64,000 nt of DNA from an uncultured Treponema sp. (GTDB taxonomy: Bacteria; Spirochaetota; Spirochaetia; Treponematales; Treponemataceae). Both the position numbers and the translations under genes were made by a program. Below the pieces are notes generated by a model. The model was not told where the DNA came from. It saw only the letters and a program-made list of their open reading frames with translations, and ran no database searches. Where the stretch lies: the NCBI GenBank assembly GCA_934718065.1, contig CAKUZR010000002.1, forward strand, positions 162,901 to 226,900. The letters run 5' to 3'. Below, one piece after another: positions 16,969 to 25,985 of this stretch; position 1 is the stretch's first letter; every line of letters begins with the position of its first letter.

Positions 16969-18798
16969 TCAGTTTCTTGTAATCAGAGCCACGCGGCCGC
17001 TTGCAAGCCCCCAGTTATCCTGGGCATAAGAATCAAGAACACGGCAGGCGTCCTCAAAAGTCCGGGCGTCTGTATTTTTCACCCAGTCGCAAAGCTCCTT
17101 CTGGTAGGCAAGAACAGAGCCGCGGTTTGCAACGTGAATAAAATATCCGGAAACCGAGCCGAGCGGCTGCTGCATAAGATAAGCCATAAATTCATTCTGC
17201 ATAAGATATTCGTCGTTCTGGTCGTAGCCGAGCCCTTTCTGGCTTGCCCAGAAGCCTTTCATAAACGAAATTGTGTTCTCATCAACAGTGTAATAAACGG
17301 CCGCAACAGCGTTCCTGAAATTCTGGTCAGTGAAATATATTCCGTGCCAAGCCTCATGAGCCGTGAGCGAGCGCCGCAAGTAAGCCGGAGATTCCCTGGA
17401 AATTGAAACAACCGCCCCTTTTCCGGCTTTGTAACCATTTGAATCCGGAACAATAACGCCGTTTTTCACAAGAATTTCCTTCAGAATCTGCTCTTTCCGG
17501 GAAATTTTAAAATTCTGCCGTTCGCACGCTGAAAAAAACGAAGCCAGGCTTTCCGCGCTGTAGTCATGCGCATTGTAGCCGTGCATATCGCCAAGCTCCG
17601 CGTCGGAAAGCAGCCTGCCGCGGAAACCAGCTTTTTCAACAAAATAAGCAAGCCGCCTGAAAAACTGGTCCTGAACCGAATAATTCAAAGTGTCGAAAAA
17701 AAGTATTCCCGGAAAAATATTCCATTCGTAAAGCTCGTAGTCCTTTGTTCGCCAGGTTGAATTTCTGCTTGAAAGCACAAGCCCCAGATCAGTTTTCAGC
17801 GGAACAAGAACTTTTTCCGGCTCGGAAGGAATCAGCGCGGAGTCATTTGTTGTCATCAGAAGTTTTGAAACAAGCGCGGAATTTTCCGTGATTTCATAAT
17901 AGCTGAACGGAGCTGTCAACGTTGAAGCCTGAATAATATTCTCCGCATTTTCAGGAGAAATCCGGATTTCAAGCAAATCTCCGCCCGCATTCATTTTTAT
18001 GCTGCCGGATTTTTTTTCAGACTGGTCCGTAGAATCAAAAAATCCGATTTCAATTTTCGGCATGATTGAATAGCGCGTGTTTTCAACAGGAAAAACCTGC
18101 GTGCATCCGGAAAAATCATATCCGCCCTGACTTTTTGAAAAACTTCCGCCGTTGCTAGAAACTCCATAAAACGGAATTTCCTTCGAGCAGTCAAAGCCGA
18201 CTTTCGCCCTTTCAACCAGAAAATCAACGATTTTCACCGGATATTCAGAATAAATCACAAAACCGCATGGAATTTCATCATCCTTCAGATTTTTTTCAAT
18301 TGCAAATCCGTTGTCAAAATAAGAAAAACCTTTTCCGTCCGCTATAAAATTCCTTAGGTCGCAGCCGGAAAAAATCCGTTTATCGGAAGGATTGAATTTT
18401 CCCTTTTCGGTAAAATCATTTTGCCTCAAATATCCAAAGTAGAAGAGCTTCTCTTTTTCCATTGCAAGATTATGCTTTGAGCCTTTCAAATTTTTTACGC
18501 CGATGCGTACAGAAACTCCAGCGGAGCCGAATTTTCTGTAACATTTGCGGAAAAGCTCCTGTTCCTCGGAAGAGAATTTGTAATATGCGTAGCCTGGCTT
18601 GGAAATTTTTCCCCGGGCGGCATTTTTGTTCAAAGCCCGCATTTTTTCCGCGGAAACCGAAGTTCCTTCAAAAGAAAGCCTTGATTTTGAATACAAATTT
18701 GCCGCGCATCTAAAAGCCAAAACCGCCACATCAAAAAGAATGAACAAAAAAATACATCCGGCAATAATCTTCTGCCTGCGTTCAAATTTTATTTTCAT
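16969..18798 (-). CDS. Membrane-anchored HExxH protein of unknown function
   Basis: A 609-residue protein with an N-terminal transmembrane anchor (IIAGCIFLFILFDVAVLAF), so the bulk is probably periplasmic. Near the C-terminus it carries a zincin motif, H481-E-A-W-H485, inside SLTAHEAWHGIYF, followed by glutamates that could be the third zinc ligand. I recognise no named family. Its minus-strand ATG is 45 nt from the divergent ATG of the next gene; a TAGTAT sits 6 nt before the start and there is no SD. It could be a metalloprotease; this is inference from the motif alone. Confidence 0.7.
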   Translation of the reverse strand: MKIKFERRQKIIAGCIFLFILFDVAVLAFRCAANLYSKSRLSFEGTSVSAEKMRALNKNAARGKISKPGYAYYKFSSEEQELFRKCYRKFGSAGVSVRIGVKNLKGSKHNLAMEKEKLFYFGYLRQNDFTEKGKFNPSDKRIFSGCDLRNFIADGKGFSYFDNGFAIEKNLKDDEIPCGFVIYSEYPVKIVDFLVERAKVGFDCSKEIPFYGVSSNGGSFSKSQGGYDFSGCTQVFPVENTRYSIMPKIEIGFFDSTDQSEKKSGSIKMNAGGDLLEIRISPENAENIIQASTLTAPFSYYEITENSALVSKLLMTTNDSALIPSEPEKVLVPLKTDLGLVLSSRNSTWRTKDYELYEWNIFPGILFFDTLNYSVQDQFFRRLAYFVEKAGFRGRLLSDAELGDMHGYNAHDYSAESLASFFSACERQNFKISRKEQILKEILVKNGVIVPDSNGYKAGKGAVVSISRESPAYLRRSLTAHEAWHGIYFTDQNFRNAVAAVYYTVDENTISFMKGFWASQKGLGYDQNDEYLMQNEFMAYLMQQPLGSVSGYFIHVANRGSVLAYQKELCDWVKNTDARTFEDACRVLDSYAQDNWGLASGRVALITRN

Positions 18799-18843
18799 GC
18801 TTAGATACTACAATTTTTTTTTCAAAAATACTATATTTTATCT

Positions 18844-19296
18844 ATGCCAAAGGTTATCCGACTTCACAAAGATGATGAAATTTTGTTCATCCGCGAGCAG
18901 AAAAGAATTCTGCGCCTGCTGAATTCCCCGGAAGAAACAAATGTCGCGTTTCCATTTTTTCCGCTTCTTGTTGAACTGAATGACGCATATTTTGAACAGA
19001 AAACTGTCCTACAGCTGAAAAAATCCTTTGAAAAAATCCGGGTTGAAAACGCCGCGCTTTCTGAAAACGAAATTTTTTGCGCTGTAAAAATAAAAATGAC
19101 CGACGGTTTTGAATCGGCCGGAAAACTTCTTCTGGGAACCTGCAAAGAAAATCCGGAAAACCGAATTTTATTCAGTTCAGAAAAAAATTTCTTCAAGGAA
19201 ATAAAAATTTTCCAGCTTGCGGAAGAAAAAAAATCGGGAATTCAAACTGAGCTGTGGAATTCCCAATGGTGCCGTTGCGGCAGCCCTAGCGCATGA
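18844..19296 (+). CDS. Conserved-looking hypothetical protein, 150 aa
   Basis: A 150-residue soluble protein, MPKVIRLHKDDEILFIREQK at the start, mixed alpha/beta, Lys/Glu-rich, ending WCRCGSPSA. I do not recognise it. Start: TATATT lies at 18832-18837, 6 nt from ATG, with no SD. Its 3' end overlaps the convergent ilvN by 11 bp. Base composition resembles its neighbours. Confidence 0.6.
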   Translation: MPKVIRLHKDDEILFIREQKRILRLLNSPEETNVAFPFFPLLVELNDAYFEQKTVLQLKKSFEKIRVENAALSENEIFCAVKIKMTDGFESAGKLLLGTCKENPENRILFSSEKNFFKEIKIFQLAEEKKSGIQTELWNSQWCRCGSPSA

Positions 19297-19777
19297 TTTC
19301 TTCGCCGCGGTCCATCGCCGTAAGACCGGTTTTTACATACTCAAGGATTCCGAACGGCTGCAGAAGCTTTATGAGGCTTTCAATTTTTTCCTCGCTTCCT
19401 GTGGCTTCAACAATCACGCTTTCCGGCGCGACATCAATAATATGGGCGCGGTAAATTTCGCAAGTTCCGATGATAATAGCGCGCGCCGCCCCTGGAGCCT
19501 TGACTTTTATCAGAGCCATTTCACGCTGGGTTGTCTTGCTTTTTTCACATTTTTTTATTGAAATGACTTCCACAAGTTTTGAAAGCTGCTTTTCAATCTG
19601 CTCAAGAATATACGAATCGCCGTTCACTACAATTGTCATCCGAGACTGGCCTGGATTTCCTGTTTCGCAAACCGTCAAAGAATCAATATTGTAGCCGCGG
19701 CGGCTGAACAATCCTGAAACACGGCTCAAAACTCCAGCATGGTTTTCCACAAGAACACTCAACACGAATTTTTCCAT
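19286..19777 (-). CDS. ilvN: Acetolactate synthase small (regulatory) subunit
   Basis: The regulatory subunit of acetohydroxyacid synthase, conferring valine feedback control on the branched-chain pathway. The 163 residues contain an N-terminal ACT domain (LVENHAGVLSRVSGLFSRRGYNIDSL split by family consensus) and a C-terminal IlvN domain with IIDVAPESVIVEATG. SD AAAAGGAG precedes ATG. No large subunit is in the window. It follows the DAHP synthase fusion by 27 nt and seems to be last in a thrA - aroF/pheA - ilvN transcription unit. Confidence 0.93.
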   Translation of the reverse strand: MEKFVLSVLVENHAGVLSRVSGLFSRRGYNIDSLTVCETGNPGQSRMTIVVNGDSYILEQIEKQLSKLVEVISIKKCEKSKTTQREMALIKVKAPGAARAIIIGTCEIYRAHIIDVAPESVIVEATGSEEKIESLIKLLQPFGILEYVKTGLTAMDRGEEIMR

Positions 19778-19804
19778 TTTTGTCTCCTTTTACCTGAACA
19801 ATTT

Positions 19805-21748
19805 TTATATGCTGCTTCCCGCTTCCGAATAAACACCCAGAAGGCGAACTTCTTCAGCAGATTTTTTCAGTTCGCCGATGAAATTTTCAATATATTTTTT
19901 ATTCTGCAAAATTTCCTCTTTTATTTCAACATCAGTGTAGAACCAGTAATGCCACGGCTGACCTGAAATAGGACGGCTTTCAAGCCTTGAAAGGCTCAGC
20001 TTATGCTTTTGAAAAACGCCCAGAACATTGTACAACGCTCCGGCCACATTTGGAATACAAAAAATAAACGAAGCTGTGTTCGGGAATTTTCCGGCCGCCT
20101 TGATTTTTTTCTCAATATGGTTCGCCGCAATCACAACAAATCTTGTGTAGTCGCGCGGATCGTTCTGAATATCTTCCTGAAGAATTTCCAGGTTGTAATA
20201 TTTCGCCGTAACAGAACTTGCTATAGCCGCGCAGTCATCAGAATCCGACTCTGAAACCATTTTCGCGGCGTTCGCAGTTGAAGAAACCGAGATTTTTTCC
20301 CATTTTCTGCTTTCTATCAAATTTGAACACTGGGCAAGCCCCTGCGGATGTGAGTAAATTCTTTTTATTGAATCGAAATTTGTGCCTTTCCGAGCCAAAA
20401 GCGCATGCTGAATACGCAGATGCAGCGCGCCGACTATAGAAACATCCTCGAAAGCCACAAGATTGTCGTAATTGTCATAAACTGAGCCTGCAAGGGAATT
20501 TTCAATCGGAATCATTCCGTAATCAGCCTGGCCGTTCACAACAGCCTTGAAAACTTCCCGGAACGAAGGAAACGGTTTCGCCTCGATTGCGCCGTCAAAA
20601 TAGCGGTTCACAGCCTGCTCAGCGTAAGTTCCGCGGATTCCGTTGTATGCGCAAACTGGTTTTTCGTTTTTTTCAGATGGATTTTGGGGTTGCGGTGAAG
20701 AAATTTCTCCGCGTATGCGAACCACAGATTTTTCAACAACAGGAGCGAACGCCTCAATATCGTGCATCAGCTTGTCAAACATTGAAGGAAGCAAAGCCTG
20801 CTGGCCGTCGCTGAACGCTTTTTCCGGCTCGTCGTGGACTTCAACGCTTATTCCGTCCGCGCCGGAAGCAATCGCCGCAAGCGCCATCGGAGAAATTTTG
20901 TCGCAAAGCCCGACTGCGTTCGCCGGATCAACAATAATCGGAAGATGCGTCATTTCCCGCAAAACAGGAACGGCAGAAAGGTCAAGCGTGTTTCTGGTCG
21001 CCTTTTCATAAGTCCGGATTCCTCTTTCACACAGGATAACGTCCGGAGAGCCTTCAGAAAGAAGATATTCCGCGGACATAAGAAGCTCTTCCAAAGTCGC
21101 GCAGATTCCGCGCTCCAGAATAACAGGAAGCCTTGATTTTCCGGCGGATTTCAGCAAATCGTAGTTCCGCATATTCACAGAGCCAATCAAAAGGCAGTCG
21201 ACTCCGTGGTTTTTCATGATTTTTATATGTTCGGAAGACAAAATTTCAGAAACCACAGGAAGCCCGAATTTGTCGCCGGCGGCCTTTAAAATCTGGACGC
21301 CCTCCTCGCCGAGTCCCTGGAATGCGTATGGACTTGTCCGCGGCTTGAAAGTTCCGCCCTTTAAAACGCAGGCGCCGCTTTCCTGAACGGATTTTGCGAT
21401 TTCAAACATCCGTTCCCTGGATTCAACCATTGAAGGTCCCGCGACCGCCGCAATTCTCTGCCCGCCAATCCGGATTTTCTGGCCGAACCGGTTTTTCAGC
21501 TCAACAATTGTGTTTTCAGGCTTAAATTCACGGCTCGCCATTTTATACGGCTTTGAAATCGGAATAACTTTTTCAACGCCAGGCAGAAGCCGCACGTCCT
21601 CCGGAGCAACCATAAGCTGCCCCACCGCCGCTATGATTGACTGCTCATCGCCCTCAACTTCATTGATTTTAAAATCCTTCGCACGCAGAAACAGTTTTAT
21701 GCGATTTTTATCTTCATCTGAAATATCATGCTTCAGAACAATAACCAC
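19805..21748 (-). CDS. DAHP synthase / prephenate dehydratase fusion
   Basis: Residues about 1-345 are a type I-beta DAHP synthase with N-terminal ferredoxin-like domain (KGGTFKPRTSPYAFQG, IVDPANAVG, VEVHDEPEKAFSDG); about 364-647 are prephenate dehydratase plus ACT domain (YNGIRGTYAEQAV, PIENSLAGSVYDN, DYTRFVV, the regulatory ESRP in SRLESRPISGQPW). It thus joins the first step of the shikimate pathway to the phenylalanine branch. Two conserved metal ligands of DAHP synthase look replaced: AGPC is AGPS (S106) and DPSH is DPAN (N277), while E303 and D314 remain. There is no chorismate mutase domain. It starts 21 nt after thrA. Confidence 0.92.
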   Translation of the reverse strand: MVIVLKHDISDEDKNRIKLFLRAKDFKINEVEGDEQSIIAAVGQLMVAPEDVRLLPGVEKVIPISKPYKMASREFKPENTIVELKNRFGQKIRIGGQRIAAVAGPSMVESRERMFEIAKSVQESGACVLKGGTFKPRTSPYAFQGLGEEGVQILKAAGDKFGLPVVSEILSSEHIKIMKNHGVDCLLIGSVNMRNYDLLKSAGKSRLPVILERGICATLEELLMSAEYLLSEGSPDVILCERGIRTYEKATRNTLDLSAVPVLREMTHLPIIVDPANAVGLCDKISPMALAAIASGADGISVEVHDEPEKAFSDGQQALLPSMFDKLMHDIEAFAPVVEKSVVRIRGEISSPQPQNPSEKNEKPVCAYNGIRGTYAEQAVNRYFDGAIEAKPFPSFREVFKAVVNGQADYGMIPIENSLAGSVYDNYDNLVAFEDVSIVGALHLRIQHALLARKGTNFDSIKRIYSHPQGLAQCSNLIESRKWEKISVSSTANAAKMVSESDSDDCAAIASSVTAKYYNLEILQEDIQNDPRDYTRFVVIAANHIEKKIKAAGKFPNTASFIFCIPNVAGALYNVLGVFQKHKLSLSRLESRPISGQPWHYWFYTDVEIKEEILQNKKYIENFIGELKKSAEEVRLLGVYSEAGSSI

Positions 21749-21769
21749 AGCAAGCCTCGAACAAGAAAT

Positions 21770-24274
21770 TTAGTCTTCGCTAGAAAGATTGAAAGAAACA
21801 GTCCTCATTATGTCTCCAAAGACACCAGCGGCAGTAACTCCCGCGCCGGCGCCATAACCGCGAACTGTAAGCGGAATCGGCTTGTATCGCTCTGTATAGA
21901 AAACAAATGCGTTTTCACCGCCCTTTACGCTGTACAACGGATTTTCAGGACCGACCTCCATCATTCCAACAGAAACTTTTCCGTCTTTGATTGTCGCGCC
22001 CATTCTTAGAACTTTATTTTCTTTTTTAAGGGCGGCGATTTTATTTGCAAAATACTCATCGACTTCCGGGAGTTTTTTCAGGAATTCATCAACTGTTCCT
22101 GAAGGATCAAATGAATCCGGGAAAACTTTGTACATTGTAATGTCTTCAAGCTCAATTTCGTAGCCAGATTCACGGGCAATAATAAGTCCTTTGCGGGCAA
22201 CGTCCATTCCGTTCAGGTCATCACGCGGATCAGGCTCAGTGTAGCGGAGCTCCTTGGCTTCCAGGACGGCCTTGCTGAACGGAACACCTTCGTCAAGTTT
22301 TCCGAAAATATAAGAAAGCGAGCCGGACATAATTCCGTTGAAGCTTTCAAGCTTGTCGCCGGATTTATAAAGATTCTGCAAAGTGTCAATAATAGGAAGT
22401 CCCGCGCCGACATTCGTTTCATACAGGAAGCGGCGGTGACGTTTGTTCGCGATTTTTCGCAGATCCTTGTAAAACTGCATGCTCATTGAGTTCGCGCGCT
22501 TGTTCGGTGTGGCGATAGACATTCCCGCGTCAAGAATGTCTAGGTAACGCTCCGGCAAGTCGTATGAAGCTGTGCAGTCAACAAAAACTGGATTCAGCGG
22601 CTTTGTCTCCTTGACAAATTTTATAATGTCGTCAACGTTTGAAGGGCCGAATTTATACATAGGCGTCTTCATATCCTTGCGCCAGTCTGAAAGATCAAGT
22701 CCGTTCTCGTTAAGATTCATTCCGTCGATTGTTGTAATCGCAATGACTTTAATATCAATTTTCTGCTTCAAAAGCTTTTCGTGCTGCTGATAAATCTGGT
22801 CAATCATTGTGCCGCCGATAGTTCCTGCGCCAAAAGCAAAAACTTCAATCGTCTGGCAAGTGTTGAAGAAGAACTGATGCACCGCCTTCACAGCCTTGTC
22901 CGCAAATTTTCCGTTTATTACCGCCGAAATGCAGCGTTCTGAAGAACCTTGCGCCAAAGCCTTGATGTTTATGTCCTGGGAAGCAAGCGCATTTGTGAAA
23001 TTTGAAGCGACTCCGCGGTTTCTAATCATTCCGTCGCCAACAACGGAAACAATCGCGCATTCAGTTTTCACGCCAATCTCGTCGATTATTTTTTCGCGGA
23101 TTTCAAGCTCGAATTCCTTGGAAATCGCGTCGCGTACTGTGTCAGCCTCGGAATCGCGCACGCAGAAAGAAATTGTGTATTCAGAAGAAGACTGCGTGAT
23201 AAGAAGAACTGAAATTCCAGCCGCAGAAACTGTGTTGAAAACACGTCCAGCCATTCCTGAACGGCCGCGCATTCCAGCTCCGCTGACAGAAATCATTGAA
23301 ACTTTTTTCAGCGCGGAAATTCCGCAGATTGAAGATTTTGTCCTGCTTTCAAAAGGACCTTTTCCAATCCGTGTTCCACGGGCAGCAGGATTCAGACTGT
23401 TCAAGCTCCACGCCTCGATTCCTTTTGCCTGAAGAGGAGCAAGTGTTTTCGGGTGAAGAACTTTCGAGCCGAAGAATGAAAGCTCCATCGCCTCCTCGTA
23501 AGTCATATCATCAACAAGAATTGCATCGTGAACAACGCGCGGATCCGCTGTGAAAACGCCGTCAACATCAGTCCAGAATTCAACGCGCTTAACTCCAAGC
23601 GAAGCGCCAAGAATCGCCGCAGAAAAATCAGAGCCGTTTCTGCCAAGAAGCCCCATCACAGTTTTTGAGCCAGTTCCTTTTGTCCACGAGCATACAAAAC
23701 CCGGAAAAAGCAGAATCCGTGTCTGGCTTTTGTTTTCGCCGTCACGGTATGGAAGACAAGCCTCCGCAGTTTTCGCGTAGTCAGCCTCGCCTTCATTCTG
23801 GTTTCCTGTTGTATAAATAAATTTCCGCGAGTCAAGGAAAATAACGCTCTGCTTTTTTGCGCGTAGAACCGCTTCCATAATCGGTGCGGAAAGAAGCTCG
23901 CCCATTCCCATGATGCGGCAGTAAACCGTGTCAGGGCATTCACCAAAAGACGCTACGCCGGCAAGAAGTTTTTCAAGCTCCTCGAAGCGCGGCTCAAGGC
24001 TCTGCATAACTTTTTCAGCATCAAATCCTTCGCACTTAGACTGAATTTCAAGACAAATTTCTTCATGAGTTTTCTTAAGGTCAGACACAAAAGTGCCTGT
24101 GGTGCCAGATACACTTGAATCAACCGCAGCCTGAAGGCTGTTAGAAACTCCAGCAACTGCAGAAACAACAACGCTGAGCCTGTCTTCTTCAGCGCGTCCA
24201 ATTATAATTTCAGCAGAAGAAAGAATACGGCGGGCATTGCCCATTGAAGTACCGCCAAATTTTAATGTAAGCAT
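21770..24274 (-). CDS. thrA: Bifunctional aspartate kinase / homoserine dehydrogenase
   Basis: Catalyses the first and third steps from aspartate to threonine and methionine. The 834-residue length fits ThrA. N-terminal kinase: LKFGGTSMGNARRI and GRNGSDFSAAILGA; paired ACT domains in the middle (ITQSSSEYTISFCV, SVVGDGMIRNRGVASNFTNA); C-terminal homoserine dehydrogenase with FGAGTIGGTM, YETNVGAGLPIIDTL and RYTEPDPRDDLNG. It has a proper SD (CAAGGAATGG) and a leader of about 30 nt, unlike the leaderless genes nearby. It is first in a unit with the DAHP synthase fusion and ilvN. Confidence 0.96.
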   Translation of the reverse strand: MLTLKFGGTSMGNARRILSSAEIIIGRAEEDRLSVVVSAVAGVSNSLQAAVDSSVSGTTGTFVSDLKKTHEEICLEIQSKCEGFDAEKVMQSLEPRFEELEKLLAGVASFGECPDTVYCRIMGMGELLSAPIMEAVLRAKKQSVIFLDSRKFIYTTGNQNEGEADYAKTAEACLPYRDGENKSQTRILLFPGFVCSWTKGTGSKTVMGLLGRNGSDFSAAILGASLGVKRVEFWTDVDGVFTADPRVVHDAILVDDMTYEEAMELSFFGSKVLHPKTLAPLQAKGIEAWSLNSLNPAARGTRIGKGPFESRTKSSICGISALKKVSMISVSGAGMRGRSGMAGRVFNTVSAAGISVLLITQSSSEYTISFCVRDSEADTVRDAISKEFELEIREKIIDEIGVKTECAIVSVVGDGMIRNRGVASNFTNALASQDINIKALAQGSSERCISAVINGKFADKAVKAVHQFFFNTCQTIEVFAFGAGTIGGTMIDQIYQQHEKLLKQKIDIKVIAITTIDGMNLNENGLDLSDWRKDMKTPMYKFGPSNVDDIIKFVKETKPLNPVFVDCTASYDLPERYLDILDAGMSIATPNKRANSMSMQFYKDLRKIANKRHRRFLYETNVGAGLPIIDTLQNLYKSGDKLESFNGIMSGSLSYIFGKLDEGVPFSKAVLEAKELRYTEPDPRDDLNGMDVARKGLIIARESGYEIELEDITMYKVFPDSFDPSGTVDEFLKKLPEVDEYFANKIAALKKENKVLRMGATIKDGKVSVGMMEVGPENPLYSVKGGENAFVFYTERYKPIPLTVRGYGAGAGVTAAGVFGDIMRTVSFNLSSED

Positions 24275-24309
24275 AAAAACACCATTCCTTGATAAAAAAT
24301 CTATTCTTC

Positions 24310-24338
24310 ATTCTATAAAATTGGCACATAAATTACAA
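24310..24338 (-). promoter_or_regulatory. Predicted promoter of the thrA operon
   Basis: TTGTAA (24333-24338), 17 nt, TAGAAT (24310-24315) on the minus strand, giving a leader of about 30 nt with an SD. I see no attenuator peptide or T-box in it. Confidence 0.5.
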
Positions 24339-24421
24339 TTGAAAAAAAACTGAAAAAACGCAGGCGGAACACTTTTGCAGAACGAACAAAACTCTCCGCG
24401 CAAATCAGTCGAAATGTCAAA

Positions 24422-24450
24422 TTGACAGTATAAGCCTAGCGTGTTAAAAT
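24422..24450 (+). promoter_or_regulatory. Predicted strong sigma70 promoter
   Basis: TTGACA (24422-24427), 17-nt spacer, TAAAAT (24445-24450). It serves the parvulin-like gene with a leader of about 40 nt. Confidence 0.7.
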
Positions 24451-24496
24451 GTTTTCTACTATATATTTATTCTCAAATCAGTTTAAGGATTTTAAA

Positions 24497-25975
24497 ATGA
24501 AAAGAAGTGTTTACACAATCGGCTCTCTCATCATTTTGTTGATTGCAGCTTTTATCTTTGTTCTTGTTCCTATTTTCCAGGGCGGAAAAACCGGAAAAAG
24601 ACTTCCTGCTTTTGGAAAATATGATGGAACCGAAATCAGATACGAGCAAGATACAGATTTTTTCAATTATGTTGCACGCTACGCTGAATACTACAAGAAC
24701 CAGGGAATTGAAATAAAAGATTCAATGCAGTTCTATCTATTTAACTACGCATTCAACGCAACTGTAACAGAACTCGCATACAAAAAAGCCGTTGCAAAGG
24801 CTGGCTACAAAGTTCCTGAAACAGCCGTAAACCGCGCTGTAAAGCCGTACTTCACTGACGAAAAGGGAAATTTCTCGCAGAAAAACTACAATATTTACTT
24901 GACAAACAATCCTGACAACCTTGCCGCATTGCGAAAGCAGCTTGCCTCTACGCTTACAACCGGCCGCTACGCTGAAGATTCTTTCGGCGGACAGACAGCT
25001 CTTGGAGACGGAACTCTCTACGGACTGAAAACTTCCGGCGCGGAAGCAAAATTCATTCAGGAAATGGGAAACAGCCAGCGTTCATTCAACATGGCGGTTT
25101 TCAATATGTCTGAATATCCGGACACAGAAAAAGCTGCATACGGAAAAGCAAATTCCCAGAAATTCGTGAAATACGATTTTTCTGTAATCACAGTTTCTGA
25201 CAAGGCAAAAGCCGCTTCAATCCTGAAAAGAATAAATGAAAACGCAATCACATTTGAAGACGCTGTGAACGAATCGCAGAAAATTTATTCAAACAACAGC
25301 GGAAAAATCAACAGCAAATATCACTATCAGATTGAAAAATTCCTGAAGCAGCCTGAAGACATGGAAAAACTTGCCGCGCTTGCAGAAGGCGCAGTAAGCG
25401 AGCCGCTCCAGACTTCTGTTGGATATTCAATTTTCAAGGCGGACAGCGCAAAAGCCGAGCCGGACTTCTCTGACAGCGAAACAATCAGAACGGTTTACAA
25501 TTATCTTACAGCGAACGAATTCAGCCACATTGAAGATTACTACAAGGAAACTGCAAAAGCATTCTCTTCTGCGGTGAAATCACGCGGATTCAACGCGGCT
25601 GCAAACCAGTACAATGCGAAAAGAGTTTCTGTTCCGGCATTCGCGCTGAACTACGGAAACCTTTCAGTTTTGCCTAAGCTTGACACAGCTATTGACGGAC
25701 TTTCCGGCGCGGATTCAAACAAAAATTTCCTTGATTCAGTATTCGCTCTTAAAAATGAAGAAATTTCAGAGCCGATTACAAACGGAAACAACGTTCTTGT
25801 TCTTCAGCTTGTAAAAAGCAATATTCCGGCGCAGGACCCGATTCCTGCCGAAGCCCTGAACGACGAGCTTACAAACTTTGACGTTGCATCAGCGCAGACA
25901 GCGTTGCTTTCAAGCCCTAAACTTGTGAACAACGTTCAGAACGTATTCTACAACCACATTATGACAAACAACTAG
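24497..25975 (+). CDS. Membrane-anchored PpiC/SurA-type peptidyl-prolyl isomerase (PpiD-like)
   Basis: A periplasmic folding factor tethered by one N-terminal helix (IGSLIILLIAAFIFVLVPIF). An N-terminal chaperone (SurA_N-like) region is followed by a parvulin-like segment (ITVSDKAKAASILKRIN, ITFEDAVNES, GAVSEPLQTSVGYSIFK) and a second partial repeat near the C-terminus (EEISEPITNGNNVLVLQL). The ATG at 24497 is chosen over one 16 codons upstream because AAGGA lies 7 nt before it and the membrane anchor follows directly. The downstream TTG-start gene begins 10 nt after its stop. Confidence 0.82.
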   Translation: MKRSVYTIGSLIILLIAAFIFVLVPIFQGGKTGKRLPAFGKYDGTEIRYEQDTDFFNYVARYAEYYKNQGIEIKDSMQFYLFNYAFNATVTELAYKKAVAKAGYKVPETAVNRAVKPYFTDEKGNFSQKNYNIYLTNNPDNLAALRKQLASTLTTGRYAEDSFGGQTALGDGTLYGLKTSGAEAKFIQEMGNSQRSFNMAVFNMSEYPDTEKAAYGKANSQKFVKYDFSVITVSDKAKAASILKRINENAITFEDAVNESQKIYSNNSGKINSKYHYQIEKFLKQPEDMEKLAALAEGAVSEPLQTSVGYSIFKADSAKAEPDFSDSETIRTVYNYLTANEFSHIEDYYKETAKAFSSAVKSRGFNAAANQYNAKRVSVPAFALNYGNLSVLPKLDTAIDGLSGADSNKNFLDSVFALKNEEISEPITNGNNVLVLQLVKSNIPAQDPIPAEALNDELTNFDVASAQTALLSSPKLVNNVQNVFYNHIMTNN

Positions 25976-25985
25976 CGGAGTTTTC

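Noticed and set aside
24275..24421. Riboswitch or attenuator before thrA
   Set aside because: The leader is only about 30 nt from the predicted promoter, with no leader peptide or terminator/antiterminator pair.
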